This document shows, piece after piece, positions 26,083-35,331 of a DNA stretch of 64,000 nt; position 1 is the stretch's first letter; the number at the start of each line of letters is the position of its first letter. The stretch is taken from positions 558,001 to 622,000 of the forward strand of contig CALDUY010000002.1 of assembly GCA_937923405.1 (NCBI GenBank). The letters run 5' to 3'. Position numbers and translations under genes: made by a program. Under the pieces are notes generated by a model. That model worked only from the letters and a program-made list of their open reading frames with translations. It was not told the DNA's origin and ran no database searches. The DNA comes from an uncultured Gemmataceae bacterium (GTDB taxonomy: Bacteria; Planctomycetota; Planctomycetia; Gemmatales; Gemmataceae).

Positions 26083-27932
26083 GCGATTCCATCTATCGCT
26101 ACTACGAACGCGAACTGATCTTTATCCGACAGATGGCCCAGGAGTTTGCCCGACAGTATCCCGGAGCCGCCGGCCGACTTCTCTTGGAGCCGAACCGCTC
26201 GGTCGATCCTCACGTCGAACGACTGATCGAGGCATTTGCCCTGTTGACGGGTCGAGTCCAGCACAAACTTGACGATGAATTTCCCGAACTGACCGACGCT
26301 TTAATTACTATTCTCTATCCGCATTATCTGAAGCCGATTCCCTCGATGGCGATGGTACAGTTCGTGCCGGATCCAACTCGGACACCGATGAAGACCGGCT
26401 TCGTGCTGCCACGCGGCAGTCGGCTGCGCACTCGCCCGGTGAACGATCTGCCCTGCCGGTTCCGCACTGCCTATCCAGTGACGCTGTGGCCGGTTACGCT
26501 CACTCAGGCTCGGTTGCAGCCTCCGCCCTTCCCTCCGGGATACTCTCCGCCAGCTGGTACTGTCGCCGCGATGCGTCTGGCTTTTGACTTGCAAGGCACT
26601 GCCAAACTCGGGGAGTTGTCGCTGGACTCATTGCGGTTTCATCTGCTCGGTGACAATCAGTTCGTTGCTCAACTGTACGAAGTGTTGTTCAATCACACCT
26701 TGCAAGTCGTGCTACGCTCGCCTAGCGAACCGAACAAACCTCCTGTTGTGCTGGACGCTAAACAGGCGATTCGTCCCGTCGGCTTCGAGTCCGACGAAGG
26801 ATTGCTGCCCTACCCGGCTCGATCCTTTCTAGGTTATCGCCTGTTGACGGAGTTCTTCTCCTATCCCGCGAAGTTTCTCTTTTTCGATCTCGTGGGGCTG
26901 GCTCGCCTGTGCAAAGGATCGACCAGCACCAATTTTGAAGCTATTTTCTATCTGTCACGTAGCAATCCTGTCCTCGAACAAGGTGTTGAGGTTGGCACCT
27001 TCCGTCTTGGCTGCACACCGATCGTCAATCTGTTTGAACAAACCGCTGAGCCAATCGCCCTGAATCATTCTCGCTTCGAGTATCGCGTGGTGCCGGACGT
27101 TTCGCAGCCCTTGGGCATGGAGGTCTACTCTATTGACGAGGTAACCAGTGCCGATCCGACCGCCGGCGTGACCACGACTTATCAGCCGTTCTTTTCCTTC
27201 CATCATGGCGAAGGTCAACAACAACGCCGGGCTTTTTGGTATGCCACGCGACGCCCCTCGACGCGCGAAGGTGACGCAGGCTTAGAGATCTTCCTGCATC
27301 TGGTCGATCTAGACTTCGACCCGAGGTTGCCTTCAGGCTCGACGCTGGTTGTGCGAACGACCTGTACCAACCGCGATCTGGCTCGACAATTACAGCGAGC
27401 TGGGGAACAGCTGTACTTCGAGTTGGAAGCCGTCGCACCTTTAGCCGGTATTCGCTGCGTGCGCACGCCAACGTTGCCATTGCGTCCGCCTCGTCGCCGT
27501 GCTGCTTACTGGAAACTGCTGTCTCATTTGAGCCTGAACCATCTCTCCATCAGCGACCCCATCGAAGGCAAAGCAGCACTGCAAGAGATCCTTCGTTTAT
27601 ACGACTATTCCGATCCGGAATCGGGCCAGCAACTCGCCGAGATCAACCGCCTGCTCATCGAGGGTATCACCAGTGTTTCCAGCCGTCGCGTTCTGGGACG
27701 AACCAGTAGCGGGGCTGCTAGCGGCTTCTGTCGCGGGGTCGAGATCACGATAGAGTTAGATGAGGAGAAGTACATCGGCACGGGAGCCTACCTCTTTGCC
27801 AGCGTACTGGAATGCTTTCTCGGACTTTACGCCTCGCTGAACTCGTTTACTCAGCTTGTCGTGCGAACCCGACAAACCGAGGATGTAATGAAAAAATGGC
27901 CGCCCCGAGCCGGTGAACAAGTGCTGGTTTGA
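26079..27932 (+). CDS. tssF: Type VI secretion baseplate protein TssF (VasA/ImpG)
   Basis: Baseplate wedge protein of 617 aa that normally works as TssF2-TssG with TssE and TssK. The N-terminal family signature is very clear: YYERELIFIRQMAQEFARQY, DPHVERLIEAFALL, DDEFPELTDAL and LYPHYLKPIPS. The C-terminal region is complete, ending in TRQTEDVMKKWPPRAGEQVL. Start overlaps the tssE stop (ATGA). The gene that usually follows, tssG, is absent; instead an esterase-like gene begins 21 bp downstream. Confidence 0.92.
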   Translation: MSDSIYRYYERELIFIRQMAQEFARQYPGAAGRLLLEPNRSVDPHVERLIEAFALLTGRVQHKLDDEFPELTDALITILYPHYLKPIPSMAMVQFVPDPTRTPMKTGFVLPRGSRLRTRPVNDLPCRFRTAYPVTLWPVTLTQARLQPPPFPPGYSPPAGTVAAMRLAFDLQGTAKLGELSLDSLRFHLLGDNQFVAQLYEVLFNHTLQVVLRSPSEPNKPPVVLDAKQAIRPVGFESDEGLLPYPARSFLGYRLLTEFFSYPAKFLFFDLVGLARLCKGSTSTNFEAIFYLSRSNPVLEQGVEVGTFRLGCTPIVNLFEQTAEPIALNHSRFEYRVVPDVSQPLGMEVYSIDEVTSADPTAGVTTTYQPFFSFHHGEGQQQRRAFWYATRRPSTREGDAGLEIFLHLVDLDFDPRLPSGSTLVVRTTCTNRDLARQLQRAGEQLYFELEAVAPLAGIRCVRTPTLPLRPPRRRAAYWKLLSHLSLNHLSISDPIEGKAALQEILRLYDYSDPESGQQLAEINRLLIEGITSVSSRRVLGRTSSGAASGFCRGVEITIELDEEKYIGTGAYLFASVLECFLGLYASLNSFTQLVVRTRQTEDVMKKWPPRAGEQVLV

Positions 27933-27953
27933 CCCGCCAACAGGAGCCGACCT

Positions 27954-29921
27954 ATGCCTGACGCCACCACCTACGATCGCTTCATCGAACAACAGGCAGC
28001 CGCTCTGCGAGCCAGGGATACCTCGCCAACTTCGCGTGAGCAATGGGCAACTCGGCGTCGGGCACTGCGCGAATCGCTGCTTGCCGCCATCGGGCCAATG
28101 CCGGACAAGCCCTGCCCGTTGGAACCGGAATTAGTCGGTACGCTGAAACGAGATGGCTATCGGATCGAAAAACTTCTGTTTCAGTCGCGTCCTGAGGTTT
28201 GGATCACTTCTAGTCTGTATCTGCCCCAGGAGCAAAAGGACAAGGCACCGGCCGTGCTCGTGGTGCATGGCCACTGGCCATACGCTCGACGAGATCCGGT
28301 AGTGCAGGCCCGCTGTCTGGGGTTGGTGAAACTGGGCTTCGTGGTGCTGGCCATCGATGCCTTCAGCGCAGGAGAACGGCATCCCACCATCTCGCGCGGG
28401 AGCTATCACGGCGCGTTGTTGGGCAGCACGCTTTGGCCAACGGGGCTGACTCTGCTGGGGCTGCAAGTGTACGACAATCGCCGGGCCGTCGATTATCTAC
28501 TGACTCGTCCCGAGGTGGACGGCAACCGACTTGGCATCACTGGAGCCTCTGGCGGAGGCAATCAAAGCATGTACGCTGGTGCTTTGGATGAACGCTTGGC
28601 CGCCGTCGTTCCGGTCTGCTCCGTGGGACGGTATCAGGCGTATCTCAAAGCAGCCTGCTGTGTCTGCGAGGTACTTCCCGGAGCGTTGCGCTTCACCGAG
28701 GAAGGTGACGTGCTGGGACTGGTGGCTCCGCGTGCGCTACTGGTCATCAACGCCACCAAGGACGCTTTTCAGTTTTCCGTGGGCGAGGCCAAAAAAAGCC
28801 TAGAACGGACACGAGCGATCTACAAACTCTTCAATGAGGAAGAGCGTCTCCAGCATGGCATCTTTGAGTCGCCGCACGACTACAACCAGGCTATGCGCGA
28901 GGCGATGTATGGCTTCATGACTCGCTGGCTCAAGGGCGAAGGGAACGGTTCGCCGATTCCCGAACCGAAACACCAGATCGAGCCAGTCGAGGAACTAGCG
29001 TGCTGGCCGCCGGGCAAGCGTCCGGCCTCGTTCCTATTCGCCCCTGATCTAGCCGCGCGTGAGGCCAACCGCTTGCTGGCCTGGCAGACGACGAAACCGC
29101 TCGATCATCGCTCGGCCTGGGAAGCACACACAGTCGTCATGCGAGCCAAACTCGAAGAAGCGTTGGGCGGACTGCCTCCTGCGAGCGACAGCAAAGCCCG
29201 ACAACAGGACGACCAAATTACACTACAGCCAGAATTAGGGATCGAAATTGTCTCACATGTTCGTGAGGCTACTACCAAAGCAAACGGAGCGACGGCAGTC
29301 GTGGTGCATCTCGATGGAGCGGCCAAAGCTCTAGCGCAGCCGCTCGTGAACCAACTGACGATGCAGGGATGGGCCGTGGTCGTACCGGAATTGCGGGCTA
29401 CGGGAACCGCCGCTCCGAAGAACGACGCGATCGCTGGTGCTCCCGATCACAATAGTGCTGAGCATGGTCTGTGGATCGGGCGTCCGCTGATAGGGCAATG
29501 GCTGGCCGATCTCCGCGCCGTGCTGCAGCAACTTGCTCCGCGACCCGTGACGCTGATTGGCGTGGGGCAGGCAGGCTTGCTCGTGGGCTGCGCCGCTGCT
29601 TTGCTCGCTGACCGTCTCCGTGGCTTGGTCTTGCTCGACTCTCCAACCAGTTGGGTCACCTCTACGGCATATCCCTCGGGCACACGCATGGGACTGTTAG
29701 CTCCCGGGCTGTTGCGGGCCGGCGACCTACCCCACCTGTTGGCCAGCTTTGCCCCCAACAAGCTGCTTGTCGTGGGTGGCTTCGCCACGACTGGCAAAAA
29801 ACTCGATCTCCGCGGTCTGGAATCCGCCTTCGCCTTCACACGCAAAATCTACCGCCTGTACGACGCTGACAAGGCTTTCCGACTCAGCACTGAGGCGTCG
29901 CAAATCGTGGAGGAATTGTAA
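27954..29921 (+). CDS. Tandem alpha/beta-hydrolase, acetyl-xylan-esterase-like
   Basis: Protein of 655 aa with two alpha/beta-hydrolase halves. The first (about 60-330) is complete in appearance, with HGHWPYARRD, the nucleophile elbow GASGGGNQSM, and a late Asp/His pair in NATKDAF and ESPHDYNQ. The second (about 430-650) has GVGQAGLLVG in place of a Ser elbow and looks catalytically dead. No signal peptide is evident. ATG 27954 follows AGGAG by 9 nt and lies 21 bp after tssF, so it is likely cotranscribed. A link to type VI secretion, for example as an effector, is only a guess; a housekeeping esterase is equally possible. Confidence 0.8.
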   Translation: MPDATTYDRFIEQQAAALRARDTSPTSREQWATRRRALRESLLAAIGPMPDKPCPLEPELVGTLKRDGYRIEKLLFQSRPEVWITSSLYLPQEQKDKAPAVLVVHGHWPYARRDPVVQARCLGLVKLGFVVLAIDAFSAGERHPTISRGSYHGALLGSTLWPTGLTLLGLQVYDNRRAVDYLLTRPEVDGNRLGITGASGGGNQSMYAGALDERLAAVVPVCSVGRYQAYLKAACCVCEVLPGALRFTEEGDVLGLVAPRALLVINATKDAFQFSVGEAKKSLERTRAIYKLFNEEERLQHGIFESPHDYNQAMREAMYGFMTRWLKGEGNGSPIPEPKHQIEPVEELACWPPGKRPASFLFAPDLAAREANRLLAWQTTKPLDHRSAWEAHTVVMRAKLEEALGGLPPASDSKARQQDDQITLQPELGIEIVSHVREATTKANGATAVVVHLDGAAKALAQPLVNQLTMQGWAVVVPELRATGTAAPKNDAIAGAPDHNSAEHGLWIGRPLIGQWLADLRAVLQQLAPRPVTLIGVGQAGLLVGCAAALLADRLRGLVLLDSPTSWVTSTAYPSGTRMGLLAPGLLRAGDLPHLLASFAPNKLLVVGGFATTGKKLDLRGLESAFAFTRKIYRLYDADKAFRLSTEASQIVEEL

Positions 29922-29983
29922 CCTGCCAGAATTTCGTTTGCAGTCGTTTCGTCGGCTCGCTGACTCGGACGCGGTTGCCGCAT

Positions 29984-30805
29984 TTATGTCGTCTTCGCCA
30001 AGCGAGCAGCACGTTCATCGGCGAACAGTTTCCGCACTTTACGCTTGGTCACAAACGACACCAGCCAAGGCATGAAGCGGTTGACCAGCACCAGTAGTCT
30101 GCCTTTGAAGGTGAAGGTGACCTCACGACTGCCTCGGGCCAGGGCATCCAGAGAACGTCGGGCGACTTCCTCGGCGGTCATGCCGCGCATGTGATCCATC
30201 TGAATTTTCGCCTTCTGCTCCAGCATGTTTTTGGAGAAGTTGGTTTGCGTTAGGCCGGGATTAACGAGCAAAACATCGATGCCATCTTTGGCCAATTCGG
30301 CGCGAATGGCCTCGCTGAAGCCCTGGATAGCGAACTTGCTGGCGCTGTATTCACTGCGAGCGGGGATGCCGCAACGAGCCGCGATCGACGAAATGTTCAG
30401 GATCGCCGGAGTGCGGCCTTGGCGGAGCAAGGGCAGACAGACCCGCGTCGTCTCAGTGGTGCCGAAGACGTTTACCTCGAAAATTTTTCGCAGCCGATCC
30501 GGAGCAGCATCCGCGAAGTGCCCCGTCGCGCCAATGCCAGCGTTGTTGATGAGGACGTCCAGACCGCCCATCTTCTCGCGTGCTGCCTCAACCATCTTTT
30601 CGCGATCAGCGGCGCTTGTGACATCAGCGACAACAGTATGAATCACTCCACTGGCCTCACGAACTAACTCGTCGAGCAACTCCGCCGACCGCGCCGCCGC
30701 CAGCACGATCGCGCCACGTCGTGCTGCTTCCAGAGCCATCGCACGTCCGATACCTTGCGATGCCCCGGTGATCAGAATCCGCAAGCCTCGAAGTTCTCGC
30801 CGCAT
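29984..30805 (-). CDS. Short-chain dehydrogenase/reductase
   Basis: NAD(P)-dependent oxidoreductase of the classical SDR family, 273 aa. Cofactor motif GASQGIG (about 14-20), NNAG, catalytic Ser in NISSIAARCG and the YSASK active site are all present. A C-terminal extension (about 225-265) with an amphipathic segment (LLVLVNRFMPWLVSFV) suggests membrane association, as in lipid-modifying SDRs. Substrate not determinable. It converges with the esterase-like gene. Confidence 0.92.
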   Translation of the reverse strand: MRRELRGLRILITGASQGIGRAMALEAARRGAIVLAAARSAELLDELVREASGVIHTVVADVTSAADREKMVEAAREKMGGLDVLINNAGIGATGHFADAAPDRLRKIFEVNVFGTTETTRVCLPLLRQGRTPAILNISSIAARCGIPARSEYSASKFAIQGFSEAIRAELAKDGIDVLLVNPGLTQTNFSKNMLEQKAKIQMDHMRGMTAEEVARRSLDALARGSREVTFTFKGRLLVLVNRFMPWLVSFVTKRKVRKLFADERAARLAKTT

Positions 30806-31134
30806 GTCGTCGCTCCCCCTGTCCGCGAAGAGTCATTACTGTCGAGGTTCTCTCTAGTTTGTATTCTGCCTGCGCCGAGTGGGGTGCGGCAAGTCAGCGT
30901 AGCCATCGACGGTCACAATCGTCGGTCGAAGGCAACGCACAGAGGGATTAGCACGTCTCTGTTCGTGTTACAGAGACTTTACCTGTAATTCCTGTCCGGT
31001 CGCGGCGAACTACTGGGGAGACGGTGACGAGTGAGCAACTGAGGCGGCTTCGCTTGACTCTCGCCCATTTCATGCCAGAGAATAATCGTATACTTTTGCA
31101 CGATCGATACATTCGGAGGCAACAGGGCCACAAC
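30806..31134. other. Intergenic region with divergent promoters and one small inverted repeat
   Basis: 329 bp between the divergent SDR and channel-subunit genes. I see no coding region. An 8-bp inverted repeat (GTCTCTGT at 30955-30962 and ACAGAGAC at 30970-30977, 7-nt loop) is the only clear structure; it lies 158 bp upstream of the channel-subunit start and could be a regulator site. Confidence 0.4.
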
Positions 31135-32004
31135 ATGGCATTTTCCGCAACCTCGCGACCGACCCGAGAATGGCCGCTTCTGATTCTGGCCTTGGCGCTG
31201 GTCTGTGCTATCTGCATCCCCTTGTGGCAATATCACCGAGCCAGTCTCAGTGAGGAAGCGACTTCGCTTCCGTGGACCACAGAACGCTTAGCTCGGTTGT
31301 TGCTGGGGCCGGAACAGATTGCCTGTTACTGCTGCTTCTCCTGGGCGCTGTTCATCCTCGCGGGGCGTTATCTAGAGGTGCGGCGGCAGAAAGCAGCGTT
31401 CCGCCTGGAGTTGTTGCCACCTGGCCAGGTCATTCTCGTTGAGGATGCCCGCGATCTGCAACGTCGCATCGACGATCGAGTCGGCAGGCGCGGCCCATTC
31501 ATTCTGGCCAACATGTTGCGGTTAGCTCTAGGCAAGTTCGCCACCAGCAAATCCAGCCGCGATGTCGCCGACGTTGTCCGCACTCAGGCCGAGGTCGAAC
31601 TGAGCCGCCTTGTCTCTAGCATGAGTACCGTCCACTATCTGGCCTGGGCCATTCCGGCGATCGGCTTTCTGGGCACGGTGCGCGGTCTGGCCGGCAGTCT
31701 GACTTTGGGCAATCAACTCGATGAGTTGGCGATGGAACAGTTCATGAAACAGGCAACTGGCCATCTCAACGTTGCTTTCGATTGCACTCTGGTCGCGTTG
31801 GCTCTGAGTTTGGTGGTGATGTTCATGTTACACACCGTGCAACGTGAGGAAGAAAGCCTGGTCATCGACTGCCAGCAGTATGCCTTGGAACATCTCGTTA
31901 GCCGACTCTACGAGAGCGAAACGGAGGAAGAATCAGTTGGCTTGCCCGTGGACATGACCAGCCCCTTGCCCCGGACACAGGAGAAAGGAAGGTTCTTGCC
32001 ATGA
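31135..32004 (+). CDS. MotA/TolQ/ExbB-like proton-channel subunit
   Basis: Integral membrane protein, 289 aa, with four predicted TM helices: about 14-32, 60-80, 166-188 and 212-233, and a cytoplasmic loop of about 85 residues. The last two carry the family marks: WAIPAIGFLGTVRGLAGSL with Pro174, and VAFDCTLVALALSLVVM with Thr218, which line the ion path in MotA/ExbB proteins. ATG 31135 was chosen because the extra residues from upstream starts are not family-like; GGAGG lies 15 nt upstream. Its stop overlaps the FHA gene start (ATGA). The neighbouring VWA protein has a matching MotB-like helix, so the two probably form an ion-driven complex. Confidence 0.85.
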   Translation: MAFSATSRPTREWPLLILALALVCAICIPLWQYHRASLSEEATSLPWTTERLARLLLGPEQIACYCCFSWALFILAGRYLEVRRQKAAFRLELLPPGQVILVEDARDLQRRIDDRVGRRGPFILANMLRLALGKFATSKSSRDVADVVRTQAEVELSRLVSSMSTVHYLAWAIPAIGFLGTVRGLAGSLTLGNQLDELAMEQFMKQATGHLNVAFDCTLVALALSLVVMFMLHTVQREEESLVIDCQQYALEHLVSRLYESETEEESVGLPVDMTSPLPRTQEKGRFLP

Positions 32005-33482
32005 GCTTGGTCGGCCTGGACCTGAACGCGAGTCGTGCTCGCGCCGTCACCGGGTCGGAGACGCAGCAGGTAGCTCTGGTCCGACTCGATGGGGAACGGT
32101 TGGAACTGCCGTTGGCCCTAAGTCTCCAAGAGCGAACCCCGCGTGTTGGTCATGTTGGCCAGGCCCTGACCCGAACTCGCCCGCATCTGACCTGTCAGGA
32201 CTATTTCGCTTTCGTCGGCACCGGTCGAACTTGGCATCTGGGACGACATCAGTTTGACGCCGATCGAGCTGTTGAGTGGACGTTCACGGCACTGGCTCGC
32301 TTGTTGGGACGGGCCTCTGCTCTGGCCGTGGTCTGGCCGGCTTACCTCACGGAAGCCCAGCTGGTTCAGTTAATGCGTCTGGCCGAGAAAGCCGGCTTGC
32401 CGATTGTCGGTTCTCTTGCCGCTCCAATCGCCGCCGCGCTGGGAGTTCCCGGACTGACAGCTCGACCCGACCCCGGTTTGGTGTTGGTGGTCGATGTCGA
32501 TGCTCACGCCCTAACTTGGTCGATCGTCGAGCGAGGCGGTGGACAGTTTCGCCTGCGCATGATTCAGCCCGCCCCGCACCTGGGACGCAGCGCGTGGCTC
32601 CGCCGACTGCTCGATACCGCGGCGGCCCGCTGCGTGCGGCAAAGTCGACGCGATCCGAGAGAATCTGCCGAGACTGAGCAATCCTTGTACGAACAGCTGC
32701 TCGAGCTACTCGATCGAGGGGGGGCTCGAGCGACACAACTGCACTTGCAAGGTCCGGGCTGGTTTCACACGCTGTTGTTCCACGAAGATGATCTATCGGT
32801 TCTGGTCAGCCCTTTACTGCGGCAGACGTTGGGCGAACTTGATGGACTGTTGGCGACGATCGAATCGCTGGGGCCACTGGATGCCGTCGTTGTCACGCAT
32901 GCCGCTGCCGGGCTGCCTGGTTTGGTGTCGCTGCTGCAAACACGGGTTCGCCATCGCCCGCGTTCCAATGCCATTCGGGCCATCGACGACGAGGCGGACT
33001 ACGGCGCTTCCTTGCTGCGTGTGCTGGAGAACGAGAATGGTTTCGTGCGGGTAGTCGAGGTTGATACGCCTGCTTGTGTGGCGCATGAACTGGCCATGCG
33101 GATTCAGCGCGGCGACTTTGCTCGGGGCCATCTCGATTGTCTAGCTTTGCCGCAACAGGACACCCAGCGAGTGCGCGATACAGGACCGCCGCGGGTTGCT
33201 TTCCGGGGGCATGAACATGTGCTTCCTGCCGGCTCGTTTTCCTTGGGTCGGGATCCGGCCTGTGACCTGGTCTTCGAGACGGAACTGTATCCGCACGTCT
33301 CGGCCCGACACGCCGAGATCGTCTACGAGCGCTGTTCCTACGTCCTTCGCGATCGCAGCCGACACGGGACGTTGCTGAATGATCGCCCGGTCCAACAACA
33401 AGCAGCGTTGCACTCAGGGGACTGGATTCGGCTGGGGCCACGCGGGCCGGTGCTGCGATTTCTAGGCGACTCAACTTGTTAG
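32001..33482 (+). CDS. Actin/Hsp70-like protein with C-terminal FHA domain
   Basis: 493-aa cytoplasmic protein. The N-terminal two-thirds resembles an ASKHA (actin/Hsp70) fold: VGLDLNASRARAV at the start as a phosphate-1-like segment, LVLVVDVDAHALTWSIV as a second, and DAVVVTHAAAGLPGL as an adenosine-like motif; these are weak and nucleotide binding is unproven. Residues about 405-490 are an FHA domain with SLGRDPACDLVF, SARHAEI and HGTLLNDRPV, which would bind phosphothreonine peptides. It sits between the channel subunit (4-bp overlap) and the VWA protein (10 bp gap), suggesting it regulates or assembles their complex in response to a Ser/Thr kinase. Confidence 0.75.
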   Translation: MSLVGLDLNASRARAVTGSETQQVALVRLDGERLELPLALSLQERTPRVGHVGQALTRTRPHLTCQDYFAFVGTGRTWHLGRHQFDADRAVEWTFTALARLLGRASALAVVWPAYLTEAQLVQLMRLAEKAGLPIVGSLAAPIAAALGVPGLTARPDPGLVLVVDVDAHALTWSIVERGGGQFRLRMIQPAPHLGRSAWLRRLLDTAAARCVRQSRRDPRESAETEQSLYEQLLELLDRGGARATQLHLQGPGWFHTLLFHEDDLSVLVSPLLRQTLGELDGLLATIESLGPLDAVVVTHAAAGLPGLVSLLQTRVRHRPRSNAIRAIDDEADYGASLLRVLENENGFVRVVEVDTPACVAHELAMRIQRGDFARGHLDCLALPQQDTQRVRDTGPPRVAFRGHEHVLPAGSFSLGRDPACDLVFETELYPHVSARHAEIVYERCSYVLRDRSRHGTLLNDRPVQQQAALHSGDWIRLGPRGPVLRFLGDSTC

Positions 33483-33492
33483 GAGCCGATCC

Positions 33493-34989
33493 ATGCGCAC
33501 TCGCCATAAGGTGCCGGCAATTTTCAGTCTCTCGATGGTGGATATGCTCTGCTGTGCTTTGGGCTGCATTATTCTGATCTGGCTGCTCAATGCCAAGCAA
33601 GCGAAGGTCGCCGCCGCCAAGAGCAAGCAAGAGATCGAAACGCTCAAGAGTTTGGCCCAGTCCGATCGTGAGGCGAGTCGCCGGCTCCTCGCCGAGGCCC
33701 AGGCTCAGCATAGCCGGGCCAGTGAGCGTGTTCGGGTTATCACTCAAGAACGTGATGCTGCCAAAGTCGAGATTAGCGATCTGAATAAGAAGTTGGACGC
33801 TCTTCAGGCGTTTCTCGCCGAGATTCGCAAGCAGCTCGACAACGAGCAAGGACGGTCCAAGAAATTGCAAGAGCAGTTGCGTCAGGCGACCGATCGAGTA
33901 ACTCGACTGGAAACCGACCTCTCCACGGAGCGTGGGCGGCTCGACGAAACCAAAACCCGCCTGACGAACCTGGCCAAGTCGGTCAGCGAACGCGACGACT
34001 CGTTGAAGACCGTTCGGGCCGATTTGACCAAGCGCGAAGCCACCATCAAGGGATTGCAGGCGGAGCTGGCCGCTGCCCTCGAGAAACAGCAAGCCGAACG
34101 CGAGCGAGCCGACATGCTGGCCAAATCGCTAGCTGCACTGGAACGACAGCGAGACAAAGTCGACGGTGAGTTGAAGGAGTCTCGCTCGGCCAAAGACAAG
34201 GCAGAAGCCACCTTGGCCCAGCGTGTCAAGGAACTGGAGACGGCGTTACTGAAGCTGGCGGCAGCGGAGAAGCTCGTTGGGGAACGCAAGGCTGCGCTGG
34301 AGGTTGCTGATGCTAAACTGGCTCGTCTAGAGCAAGAAAAACGCACTCTCGTTGCTGCTGCCGAGACCCGTTTTGCTGGCATCGAACTGACCGGCAAGCG
34401 AGTCATCTTCATCGTGGATACGTCTGGCAGTATGGACATGATCGACGAGACTACTACAGCTCCCGAGAAGTGGTCTGAAGTGTGTGAGACTGTCGCGAAA
34501 TTGATTCGCAGCCTACCGAAGTTGGAGAAGTTCCAGATTATCGCCTTTGGCCCGAAGTTCGAGTATCCGCTACAGTCGCCGGGCCAATGGATCGAAGTTG
34601 ATCCCAAAACTAGTTCCGACGACGCCCTCCGTGCCATGAAGGCGATCAAGCCGCGCGGCGGCACCAACATGTACGTTGCTTTCGAGGAAGCGTTCCGCTT
34701 CCGTGCTGACGGCTTGGATACCATCTATTTGCTGTCTGATGGGCTGCCTAATCAGGGCGAGGGCCTGACACCGACTCAGCGAGCTACGGTCAAAGGCATC
34801 GAACGCGGTCTGCTCTTAGGCAAGTACATCCGCACGAAACTGAAAACCACCTGGAACCCACCGATCAACGGTCAGCGCGTCAAGATTCATACCATCGGCT
34901 TTTTCTACGAAAGTCCCGACCTCGGCTCGTTCCTGTGGGCGTTGGCTCGCGAGAACGACGGTAGCTTCGTGGGCATGAGTAAGCCTTGA
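33493..34989 (+). CDS. MotB-like TM helix, long coiled coil and von Willebrand A domain
   Basis: 498-aa protein with an N-terminal TM helix (about 15-33) whose sequence DMLCCALGCIILIWLLN aligns with the MotB/ExbD helix, placing Asp17 at the proton-carrying position. Residues about 35-290 are an almost unbroken coiled coil. Residues about 300-495 are a VWA domain with MIDAS DTSGSM (309-314), RGGTNMYVAFEEA (metal Thr) and YLLSDGLPNQG. The usual peptidoglycan-binding OmpA domain of MotB is absent. The start has AGGAG 7 nt upstream. With the channel subunit at 31135 it forms a plausible stator pair; the VWA end is expected outside the cytoplasm if topology follows MotB. Confidence 0.85.
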   Translation: MRTRHKVPAIFSLSMVDMLCCALGCIILIWLLNAKQAKVAAAKSKQEIETLKSLAQSDREASRRLLAEAQAQHSRASERVRVITQERDAAKVEISDLNKKLDALQAFLAEIRKQLDNEQGRSKKLQEQLRQATDRVTRLETDLSTERGRLDETKTRLTNLAKSVSERDDSLKTVRADLTKREATIKGLQAELAAALEKQQAERERADMLAKSLAALERQRDKVDGELKESRSAKDKAEATLAQRVKELETALLKLAAAEKLVGERKAALEVADAKLARLEQEKRTLVAAAETRFAGIELTGKRVIFIVDTSGSMDMIDETTTAPEKWSEVCETVAKLIRSLPKLEKFQIIAFGPKFEYPLQSPGQWIEVDPKTSSDDALRAMKAIKPRGGTNMYVAFEEAFRFRADGLDTIYLLSDGLPNQGEGLTPTQRATVKGIERGLLLGKYIRTKLKTTWNPPINGQRVKIHTIGFFYESPDLGSFLWALARENDGSFVGMSKP

Positions 34990-35022
34990 GCTAGTACACG
35001 TTGCAAGATGGTGAAGCGGATC

Positions 35023-35330
35023 GCAGGCTGAAGCCTGCGTATGAGCCAAACGCGGACTGAAGTCCGCGGCTACCAGTTCGGATCCACCGGTAGCCGCAGG
35101 GTTTAGCCTCCGTAAGTTTGGTAGCTGCCGGCTTTAGCCTGCGAAAGAGTTTCATCATATTAAGAAACGCTCGAATGGTTGCTTGCAGCTGAACTTAGGG
35201 AGGGTTGGCGTCTTCGAGCTTCCGAGCGGATAACGTGCATTCTTTCCGAGCGGAGGACGTAAGTCCTCCGTGAGGGGCGCGAAGCACGCAGGGCTGACGC
35301 CCGGCGCTCAGAGGAGCGCGTGCAGACAAA
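35023..35330. repeat. Cluster of dispersed intergenic palindromic repeats
   Basis: The gene-free stretch 34990-35374 is built largely of repeats. Palindromes are CGCAGGCTGAAGCCTGCG (35023-35040), CGCGGACTGAAGTCCGCG (35052-35069) and CGGAGGACGTAAGTCCTCCG (35251-35270), the last followed by GCAGGGCTGACGCCCGGCGC. Segment 35184-35225 is an inverted copy of 37120-37165. Related copies occur at 11166, 37079, 47422 and 58187. Confidence 0.7.
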
Positions 35331-35331
35331 C

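Noticed and set aside
32893..34092. Long minus-strand open frame of 399 codons
   Set aside because: Antisense to the FHA and VWA genes, whose domains are clear; its product has low-complexity Arg/Pro-rich sequence and no family features.
31135..34989. Identification of the stator-like trio as a Zorya defence system
   Set aside because: The MotA-like protein lacks the long coiled-coil tail of ZorA, the MotB-like protein has a VWA in place of the OmpA domain of ZorB, and no helicase or nuclease gene follows.
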